From Sutterella parvirubra YIT 11816 (GTDB taxonomy: Bacteria > Pseudomonadota > Gammaproteobacteria > Burkholderiales > Burkholderiaceae_F): 11,117 nt of DNA. Location: the NCBI RefSeq assembly GCF_000250875.1, contig NZ_JH604926.1:1-11117 (forward strand). Reading direction: 5' to 3'. Under the pieces are notes generated by a model. That model did no database searches and was not told where the DNA came from. It saw nothing but the letters and a program-made list of their open reading frames with translations. The position numbers and the translations under genes were made by a program. Shown here one piece after another: positions 6,447 through 11,117 of the stretch; within the stretch, counting starts at the first letter, position 1; each line of letters begins with the position of its first letter.

Positions 6447-7145
6447 ATGAAAATCAAGCATGTGCTCGCGGCCGTGGCGGCCGTCCTCTGCGCCGCGCAG
6501 GCGCACGCCGACGAGGAAACCATCCGTACCAACCTGATGAAGAACACCGGCCTGCGCGCGGAGAGCGTGCGTCCGGCGCCCGTCGCGGGCCTCTGGGAGG
6601 TCGTGGTGCAGGGCCGCGTCTTCTACGTCGACGAGACGGTCGCCCACGTGATCACCGGGAGCATCATCGAAACGAAGACGCAGTCGAACCTCACGGCGGC
6701 GCGCTTCCAGGAGGTCGCGAAGGAGGCCTGGAGCAAGTGGCCTTTCGAAGATGCCGTGAAGCAGGTCTTCGGCAAGGGCGAGCGCGAGGTCGTCGTCTTC
6801 TCGGACGCGAACTGCACGTGGTGCCGCCGCATGGAGAGCACCTTCGCCGAGGTCGGGAACCTCACCGTCTACACCTTCATCGTGCCGATGCTGCGCGGCG
6901 AAGAGAACAACCGCGAAATCGTCTGCGCGAAGGATCCGGCCCGCGCCTGGCACGACTGGATGGCGAACGGCATCCGTCCGCAGCCGGCCGGGGTCACGTG
7001 CGACTCGTCCGTGCTGATGAGGAACGCCTCCCTCATGAGCCGCTTCAACATCACCGGGGCGCCGACGATGTTCTTCCCGTCGGGCGCGCGCATCTCGGGC
7101 GCGATTCCCGCCGAGCAGTTGGAAGAGCTCCTGCAGGAACAGTGA
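6447..7145 (+). CDS. dsbC: Periplasmic thiol:disulfide interchange protein, DsbC family
   Basis: Disulfide isomerase or reductase of the periplasm that rearranges wrong disulfides in exported proteins. The 232-residue precursor has a signal peptide (MKIK, hydrophobic 6-17, AHA cleavage after residue 21). An N-terminal dimerisation-type domain (about 22-85) and a linker helix precede the thioredoxin-fold domain from about 110. The active site is Cys123-Thr-Trp-Cys126 in FSDANCTWCRRME, unlike the CGYC of E. coli DsbC. Cys160 and Cys185 match the second, structural cysteine pair of DsbC, and Pro206 in NITGAPTMFF is the cis-proline. DsbG is less likely because the extra pair is present and the protein is short. 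The reducing partner DsbD is not in the window. No strong ribosome-binding site precedes the ATG. It is a single-gene unit between the tRNA promoter and a strong terminator. Confidence 0.92.
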   Translation: MKIKHVLAAVAAVLCAAQAHADEETIRTNLMKNTGLRAESVRPAPVAGLWEVVVQGRVFYVDETVAHVITGSIIETKTQSNLTAARFQEVAKEAWSKWPFEDAVKQVFGKGEREVVVFSDANCTWCRRMESTFAEVGNLTVYTFIVPMLRGEENNREIVCAKDPARAWHDWMANGIRPQPAGVTCDSSVLMRNASLMSRFNITGAPTMFFPSGARISGAIPAEQLEELLQEQ

Positions 7146-7162
7146 TCCTCACGGCACCTCAA

Positions 7163-7196
7163 AGCAAAACGCCCGCGGTTTCGCGGGCGTTTTGCT
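7163..7196. terminator. Bidirectional terminator between dsbC and mltA
   Basis: A perfect 15-bp stem, AGCAAAACGCCCGCG (7163-7177) against its complement (7182-7196), with loop GTTT. The stem itself carries A's at the foot of one arm and T's in the other, giving CGTTTTGCT on both strands, as in classical bidirectional terminators. It lies 17 bases after the dsbC stop and serves the two convergent genes. Confidence 0.9.
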
Positions 7197-7221
7197 CCCG
7201 AAGCGCGCTCAGCGCTTCGGG
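7197..7221 (-). other. Second hairpin spanning the mltA stop codon
   Basis: CCCGAAGCGC (7197-7206) pairs perfectly with GCGCTTCGGG (7212-7221). The five-base loop contains the mltA stop codon (TGA, 7209-7211 on the minus strand). It abuts the bidirectional terminator with no gap, so the mltA transcript ends in two consecutive hairpins. Confidence 0.7.
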
Positions 7222-8390
7222 AGGATGTCCTCGGGCGTGAAGCCGTTCGGGACCAGCACCCAGGCGCGGGTGGTGCTCCGCTGACGCCCCGCCGCTTCGC
7301 CGGCTTCGTCGCCGAAGCCCCAGAAGTAGTCGAAGCGGATCAGGCCCCGGATGGCGCCGCCGGTGTCCTGCGCGACGACGGGGCGCGTGAAGGCGAGGGC
7401 CGGACGGTCCTGCTTCACCTCGATGATGAAGGGCGTCCCCAAGGTCCAGCGGCTCGGATCCACGGCGACGCTCGCCTGCGCGGTGAGCGGCACGCCCTGG
7501 GCGCCCGTGGGCCCGAGCGAGGGGTCGCCGTGTCGCTCTTCAAAGAAGATGAAGCTCGGATTCTGCGCGAGCGCCTCCTTCACGCGGTCGGGGTTGCGTT
7601 CGGCCCAGGCGCGGATCTGCTGCATGCTGAGCTCGTGGCTCTTCAACTCACTGTTCTTGACGAGCCAATTCCCGATCGAGCGGTAGCGGTAGCCGTTCTG
7701 GTCCGCGAAGCCCACGCGCATGAAGGAGCCGTCGGGAAGAAGAATGCGGCCGGACCCCTGCACCTGAAGAAAGAAGGCCGCCACCGGGTCGTCCACCCAG
7801 GCGATCGCCCAGGGTTCGAGGTCGGTGCGGTTCTGAATGACGCCGCGGGTGTCGTAGGGGACGACGCGGCGGCCGTCCAACTTCCCGCGAAGGCGCTTGC
7901 CCTTCAGCTCCGGATAGATTTCTGCGAGGTCGATGATGAGGAGATCGTCCGGGACGCCGTAGATCGGGTGGACGAAGGGCGCCTGCTTGGTGCGGCTCCC
8001 GTAGAGGAGCGGCTCGAAGTAGCCCGTCGTGAGGCCCGTTTCGGTGCGCTTCACCTCGTCGCCCCGGTCGTCGCGCTCCACGGTGGCGACGCGCCACGGG
8101 GTGAAGTTCGCGCGGAAGAAGTCTTCCGCGGCGGCGGGGTCGACCGCCGCCGCGCGGCTGCAGGCGCCCGCCCACACCGGGCGCGAGCCGATCGCGGTGC
8201 AGGACTGACGGAAGGCGGCAAGCGCCGAGCGCCAGTGTTCAGTATCGACGCCGCGGGCCTCTTCAAAGGCGGCGGGGGTGAATTCGGGACCGCTCGTCGT
8301 ACGTACGGGCGGCTTTTCCACGGTCGTACAGGCCGAAAGCAGAACGAGCGCGGCGAGGGCCGCAAGGCGGAGGGGGCGGGTGAACGTCAT
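7209..8390 (-). CDS. mltA: Membrane-bound lytic murein transglycosylase A (MltA), lipoprotein
   Basis: Outer-membrane lipoprotein that cleaves the MurNAc-GlcNAc bond of peptidoglycan, leaving 1,6-anhydromuramyl products during wall turnover. I start it at the ATG at 8390 because this begins a lipoprotein signal (TRPLR, hydrophobic 8-18, lipobox LSAC with Cys21); the frame stays open further upstream without coding features. The 393-residue protein holds the MltA domain: TGYFEPLL (122-129), FFLQVQGSGRI (206-216), NPSFIFF (277-283), GPTGAQGVPLT (293-303), then the 3D-like VAQDTGGAIRG and FDYFWGFGDEAG. Asp342 in QDTGGAI corresponds to the catalytic Asp308 of E. coli MltA. The enzyme is somewhat longer than E. 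coli MltA (365), mostly at the N-terminus. It is a single gene diverging from rpe. Confidence 0.95.
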   Translation of the reverse strand: MTFTRPLRLAALAALVLLSACTTVEKPPVRTTSGPEFTPAAFEEARGVDTEHWRSALAAFRQSCTAIGSRPVWAGACSRAAAVDPAAAEDFFRANFTPWRVATVERDDRGDEVKRTETGLTTGYFEPLLYGSRTKQAPFVHPIYGVPDDLLIIDLAEIYPELKGKRLRGKLDGRRVVPYDTRGVIQNRTDLEPWAIAWVDDPVAAFFLQVQGSGRILLPDGSFMRVGFADQNGYRYRSIGNWLVKNSELKSHELSMQQIRAWAERNPDRVKEALAQNPSFIFFEERHGDPSLGPTGAQGVPLTAQASVAVDPSRWTLGTPFIIEVKQDRPALAFTRPVVAQDTGGAIRGLIRFDYFWGFGDEAGEAAGRQRSTTRAWVLVPNGFTPEDILPKR

Positions 8391-8464
8391 CAAAGATGGA
8401 TAGATAGTGTTGCGGCCGTGCCGGAAGTCCCTACAGTCTATCGGAACCGCGGGAAGCGGACGGC

Positions 8465-8470
8465 TATACT
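8465..8470 (+). promoter_or_regulatory. Probable -10 box of the rpe operon promoter
   Basis: TATACT matches five of six bases of the sigma70 -10 consensus and stands in a GC-rich gap. A start near 8477 would give a leader of about 35 bases to rpe. No convincing -35 is found at 16 to 18 bp, so this may need an activator or be weak. No clear promoter for the divergent mltA was found in the same 121-base gap. Confidence 0.5.
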
Positions 8471-8511
8471 GACGACCACCGAAAACGACGCACACCATTT
8501 GGAGAACGTTC

Positions 8512-9201
8512 ATGCGCACGTGCCGAATCGCCCCTTCCATCCTCTCCGCCGACTTCGCCCGTCTGGGTGAGGAAGTCCGCGACGTGACCGAAGCGGGCGC
8601 CGACTGGATCCACTTCGACGTGATGGACAATCACTACGTGCCGAACCTGACGGTGGGCCCGCAGGTCCTCAAAGCGATCCGCCCGTGGACCAAGGCTCCC
8701 ATCGACGTGCATCTGATGGTCGAACCCGTCGACGCGCTCATTCCCGCCTTCATCGACGCGGGCGCCGACATCATCACGTTCCACTGCGAAGCCTCGAAGC
8801 ACATCGACCGCACGCTGCAGCTGATCCGCGAACGCGGCGCCAAGGCGGGCCTGGTCTTCAATCCGGCGACACCGCTCTCGTACCTCGACCACGTGATGGA
8901 CCGCCTGGATCTCGTCCTCCTCATGAGCGTCAATCCGGGCTTCGGCGGGCAGAGCTTCATTCCGTCCACGCTTGAAAAGGTCCGCATGGTGAAGGAGCGG
9001 TTCGACCGCTACGAAGCCGAAACCGGGCGCCGCATCATGATTGAGGTGGACGGCGGCATCAAGGCCGGGAACATCGCCGACGTGGCGGCCGCGGGCGCCG
9101 ACACGTTCGTCGCGGGCTCCGCGGTCTTCGGCGCGGGTTCGAAGGAAGGCTACCGCGACGTGATCAATGCCATGCGCGCCAACGTCGCCACGCTCGGTTG
9201 A
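8512..9201 (+). CDS. rpe: Ribulose-phosphate 3-epimerase
   Basis: Cytosolic TIM-barrel metalloenzyme that interconverts D-ribulose-5-phosphate and D-xylulose-5-phosphate in the pentose phosphate pathway. The 229-residue length is normal. Seen: [13 protein letters not shown] (6-18), [12 protein letters not shown] with metal or acid-base residues His34 and Asp36, and DVHLMVEP with His67. Then follow [14 protein letters not shown] (138-151) and IEVDGGI with Asp180, with GSAVFGAG near the C-terminal phosphate-binding site. GGAG at 8501-8504 lies seven bases before the ATG, a good ribosome-binding site that fixes the start. It opens a four-gene operon with gph, an LprI-like gene and ung; the stop codon TGA is part of the gph Shine-Dalgarno sequence. 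An rpe-gph pairing is common in proteobacteria. Confidence 0.97.
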   Translation: MRTCRIAPSILSADFARLGEEVRDVTEAGADWIHFDVMDNHYVPNLTVGPQVLKAIRPWTKAPIDVHLMVEPVDALIPAFIDAGADIITFHCEASKHIDRTLQLIRERGAKAGLVFNPATPLSYLDHVMDRLDLVLLMSVNPGFGGQSFIPSTLEKVRMVKERFDRYEAETGRRIMIEVDGGIKAGNIADVAAAGADTFVAGSAVFGAGSKEGYRDVINAMRANVATLG

Positions 9202-9210
9202 GGAGCGCGC

Positions 9211-9903
9211 ATGGATACGAAGGCCGTCCTTTTCGACCTTGACGGAACGTTGGTCGACTCGCTTCCCGACATCCACGCGGGCGTCTGCGCGCTTGCCGAA
9301 CGCCGGGGGCTGCCGAAGCCCCCGATCGAAGACGTGGGCGACATGATCGGGAAGGGGATCCGCGTGCTCATTGAACGTCTCGCCGACTGGTGGCGCCTCC
9401 GAGGCCACGCGGTGGAAACGCCCGAACCCGAAGCGCTCCTTCCGGAATTGATCGAGGTCTGGAGCGGGATGCCGGACCTGGTGCGTCCGATTCCGGGCGC
9501 CTTCGAGGCCGTGGCAGCGCTGCGCGCCGCGGGCATCAAGACGGCGCTCGTCACGAACAAGATCCGTGAGCGCACCGTCGAGTATTTGGAGCGTAACGGC
9601 CTTGAAGACGCGTTCGACGCCGTGGTGACGGCGAGCGACTGCGAGCGGGCGAAGCCCTGGCCGGACATGCTTTGGATGGCGGCCGAGCAGCTCCAAGTCG
9701 ACCCCAAGGCCTGCGTCATGGTGGGCGACAGTCAGAACGATGCGCTGGCCGGGCGGGCCGCCGGGATGCGCACGGTGTTGGTCCGCACGGGCTACAACGA
9801 AGGCGTCACGATCGACGAGTGGGCCGCCCAAAACGGTTTTGAGGATCTCTGGGACGACGTCCCGCAGGCGATGGCGCCCATCCTGAAGGAGGCCGCGCGA
9901 TGA
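9211..9903 (+). CDS. gph: Phosphoglycolate phosphatase (HAD family)
   Basis: Haloacid-dehalogenase phosphatase expected to hydrolyse 2-phosphoglycolate, a by-product of DNA 3'-end repair and of oxygenation reactions. All four HAD motifs are present in 230 residues: DLDGTLVDS with nucleophile Asp9 and acid Asp11, VTNK with Thr115, Lys148 in ERAKPWPD, and VGDSQND with Asp173 and Asp177. A helical cap lies at about 17-90. HAD substrate range is hard to read from sequence; the Gph call rests on overall resemblance and on the position after rpe. GAGGAG (9200-9205) with five bases to the ATG is a strong ribosome-binding site formed partly by the rpe stop. The gene ends in an ATGA overlap with the next one. 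Confidence 0.92.
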   Translation: MDTKAVLFDLDGTLVDSLPDIHAGVCALAERRGLPKPPIEDVGDMIGKGIRVLIERLADWWRLRGHAVETPEPEALLPELIEVWSGMPDLVRPIPGAFEAVAALRAAGIKTALVTNKIRERTVEYLERNGLEDAFDAVVTASDCERAKPWPDMLWMAAEQLQVDPKACVMVGDSQNDALAGRAAGMRTVLVRTGYNEGVTIDEWAAQNGFEDLWDDVPQAMAPILKEAAR

Positions 9904-10337
9904 GGGAGATCATTTTGGCGGCGACGGCCGCGCTCGCGGTCCTCGCGGGCGGCGCGTCGGCGGCGCCTGCGAAGGCGGTGCCGACGGCGGAACGCGTCGC
10001 CGCGTGCCACCAGAAGGCGGCGGACGACCAGCAGCGTCAGAAGTGCCTGGAGATGGAGCTTGAATTGGTGACGGCGGAGCACAAGGACGCCGTCGAGCGC
10101 GTCACCGTGGTGGCGAAGGCTTGGGACAAGCCGCACCGCACGCGGCAGCGTTGGGAGAAGTTCATCCGTTCGAGCCAGAGCTTCGAAACCTTCGTGAAGC
10201 GTGAGTGCGACTTCGTCCGCTACACGACGAAGGGAAGCCGCACCAAGGAGCAGAACGCCGAACTCGCCTGCCGCATCAACTACTACCGCATGCATACGGA
10301 CGTGCTGGAAAACCGTCACCTTGCGGGTGACCGATGA
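9900..10337 (+). CDS. Secreted four-cysteine protein resembling the LprI/DUF1311 family
   Basis: A 145-residue exported protein. Residues 1-21 form a signal peptide (REIILAATAALAVLAGG, cleavage after ASA), not a lipoprotein signal. The mature part is charged and mostly helical. Its four cysteines (36, 49, 103 and 124) are spaced like the LprI lysozyme-inhibitor-like / DUF1311 domain: a CxxxxxxxxxxxxC start, RWEKF with Trp85, and the pair RECDFVRY ... LACRINYYRMHTDVLE. That assignment is recollection of the family pattern; lysozyme inhibition is not shown by the sequence. A near-perfect ribosome-binding site, AAGGAGG (9886-9892), lies seven bases before the ATG inside gph. The gene overlaps gph and ung by four bases at each end, so it is certainly translated in this operon. 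Disulfide formation in the periplasm is expected. Confidence 0.85.
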   Translation: MREIILAATAALAVLAGGASAAPAKAVPTAERVAACHQKAADDQQRQKCLEMELELVTAEHKDAVERVTVVAKAWDKPHRTRQRWEKFIRSSQSFETFVKRECDFVRYTTKGSRTKEQNAELACRINYYRMHTDVLENRHLAGDR

Positions 10338-11044
10338 GGGCGCCGGACTTTTCGACGGCGGGGCTCACGGGCCGCTGGAAGACGTTGGTGGAGGGGTTTC
10401 TCGCCTCGCCTCAGGGCGAGGCGGTCGTCGCCAAGGTGGCGGATGCCGCGAAGTCGGCGAACGTCTATCCTCCGACGCCTTTTCGGGCGCTGGAGCTCAC
10501 GCCCTTCGAGCGGGTGCGCGTCGTGGTGCTGGGGCAGGACCCCTACCATACGCCGGGGAAGGCCGAGGGTCTTGCCTTTTCGGTGCCGGAACATGAGGCG
10601 TTGCCGCCATCCTTGAAGAACATCTTCAAGGAGCTTGAGGCCGAGTACGGGGTGCGGCGCACCCAGGGGCGCCTCATTGATTGGGCGCAAGCCGGCGTGC
10701 TCCTCATTAACACGATCCTCACCGTCGAAGAGGGAATGCCCCTTTCGCACCGGCGCTTCGGGTGGACGGCGTTGACGGACGGATTGATCCGGGCGCTCTC
10801 CGACGAGCGTGACGGTCTGGTCTTCATGCTCTGGGGGCGTCCCGCGCAGGAGAAGATCCCGTTGATCGACGCCGGGAAGCATCTCATCCTGACGGCGTCG
10901 CACCCTTCGCCCCTGTCGGTGACGAGGGGGCCGGAACCGTTTCTCGGGTGCGGGCACTTCAAAAAGGCGGATGGGCACTTGGGGACGGCGATCCCCTGGA
11001 CGGGCGCCGAACCCAAAGAGCCGTCGCTCTTTGATGGGTTTTGA
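10334..11044 (+). CDS. ung: Uracil-DNA glycosylase, family 1
   Basis: Removes uracil from DNA, starting base-excision repair of deaminated cytosine and misincorporated dUMP. The 236-residue protein has the water-activating motif GQDPYH (67-72, catalytic Asp69), followed by TPGKAEGLAFSV. Also present are LLINTILTV with the uracil-reading Asn126, SHRRFGWTALTD (138-149), VFMLWG, and HPSPLSVTRG with His190 of the Leu-intercalation loop. FLGCGHF and a PW near the end complete the family pattern. The ATG overlaps the stop of the preceding gene as ATGA, so translation is probably coupled; only a weak GGGTGA precedes it. The N-terminus fits family length. It is the last gene of the rpe operon; a hairpin without a T run follows. 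Confidence 0.96.
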   Translation: MRAPDFSTAGLTGRWKTLVEGFLASPQGEAVVAKVADAAKSANVYPPTPFRALELTPFERVRVVVLGQDPYHTPGKAEGLAFSVPEHEALPPSLKNIFKELEAEYGVRRTQGRLIDWAQAGVLLINTILTVEEGMPLSHRRFGWTALTDGLIRALSDERDGLVFMLWGRPAQEKIPLIDAGKHLILTASHPSPLSVTRGPEPFLGCGHFKKADGHLGTAIPWTGAEPKEPSLFDGF

Positions 11045-11055
11045 ACGATTTTCGA

Positions 11056-11077
11056 CGGCGGCTTGACAAAGCCGCCG
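11056..11077 (+). other. GC-rich hairpin after ung, overlapping an outgoing promoter
   Basis: CGGCGGCTT (11056-11064) pairs perfectly with AAGCCGCCG (11069-11077) around the loop GACA, 11 bases after the ung stop. No T run follows, so it does not look like an ordinary intrinsic terminator. Its apex contains the whole -35 hexamer of the promoter described next. Confidence 0.6.
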
Positions 11078-11090
11078 GGACATGTAAAAT
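11063..11090 (+). promoter_or_regulatory. Sigma70-type promoter reading out of the right edge
   Basis: TTGACA (11063-11068, perfect -35), a 16-bp spacer and TAAAAT (11085-11090, five of six for -10). The transcription start would be near 11097, about 20 bases before the window ends. The strength suggests a highly expressed gene or stable RNA downstream, but the remaining bases do not show which. Confidence 0.7.
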
Positions 11091-11117
11091 ACGCCTCCTT
11101 GCCTCACGGCGAGACGG

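Noticed and set aside
7530..8570. A 346-codon plus-strand frame opposite mltA
   Set aside because: mltA is unambiguous; this frame has no motif and would run over the mltA/rpe promoter gap.
8464..9831. A 455-codon minus-strand frame opposite rpe and gph
   Set aside because: Both plus-strand genes have full catalytic motifs and good ribosome-binding sites. The opposite frame is His/Asp/Arg-biased shadow sequence.
11045..11078. The hairpin after ung as an intrinsic terminator
   Set aside because: It is followed by GGACATG, not a T run, so it is listed as a hairpin overlapping a promoter.
1..11117. CRISPR array, insertion sequence, prophage, toxin-antitoxin or new defence system
   Set aside because: No repeat-spacer series, transposase, integrase or small paired genes were found. 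The content is core metabolism and envelope genes with uniform composition.

Overview
The window looks like ordinary chromosomal sequence from a high-GC Gram-negative bacterium. A betaproteobacterium of order Burkholderiales is most likely, possibly the gut family Sutterellaceae. That placement is inferred from the hemA-prfA-prmC cluster, the periplasmic/lipoprotein exports (AssT, DsbC, MltA), the QueC subtype and the GC-rich codon use. It was not tested by any search. No insertion sequence, prophage, CRISPR array or toxin system is visible.

Layout from left to right. (1) The 3' two thirds of an aryl-sulfate sulfotransferase gene (assT-like, +) enters from the left edge and ends at a strong hairpin shared with the convergent prmC. 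(2) A leftward block, hemA > prfA > prmC, covers the first step of tetrapyrrole synthesis, peptide release factor 1 and the methyltransferase that modifies its GGQ loop. A terminator-like hairpin separates hemA from prfA. (3) Diverging from hemA is a rightward pair: a small uncharacterised membrane-associated-looking protein and queC (7-deazaguanine/queuosine synthesis), closed by a hairpin. (4) Two identical tRNA-Phe(GAA) genes lie in tandem on the minus strand, with a recognisable promoter and an intrinsic terminator. (5) A DsbC-type periplasmic disulfide isomerase (+) faces mltA (lytic transglycosylase lipoprotein, -) across a 15-bp bidirectional terminator. (6) A tight rightward operon, rpe > gph > LprI-like secreted protein > ung, has 4-base ATGA overlaps at the last two junctions. 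(7) A sigma70-like promoter at the right edge points out of the window.

Functionally most of this is housekeeping: translation termination, tRNA supply and modification, heme precursors, pentose phosphate and phosphoglycolate metabolism, uracil repair and cell-envelope maintenance. I do not see a convincing new multi-gene system. The points most worth a second look are small. They are the uncharacterised protein next to queC, the CTWC active site of the DsbC homologue, a paired 11-base repeat upstream of dsbC, an inverted repeat that captures the 3' end of one tRNA-Phe, and a hairpin carrying the -35 element of the outgoing promoter.
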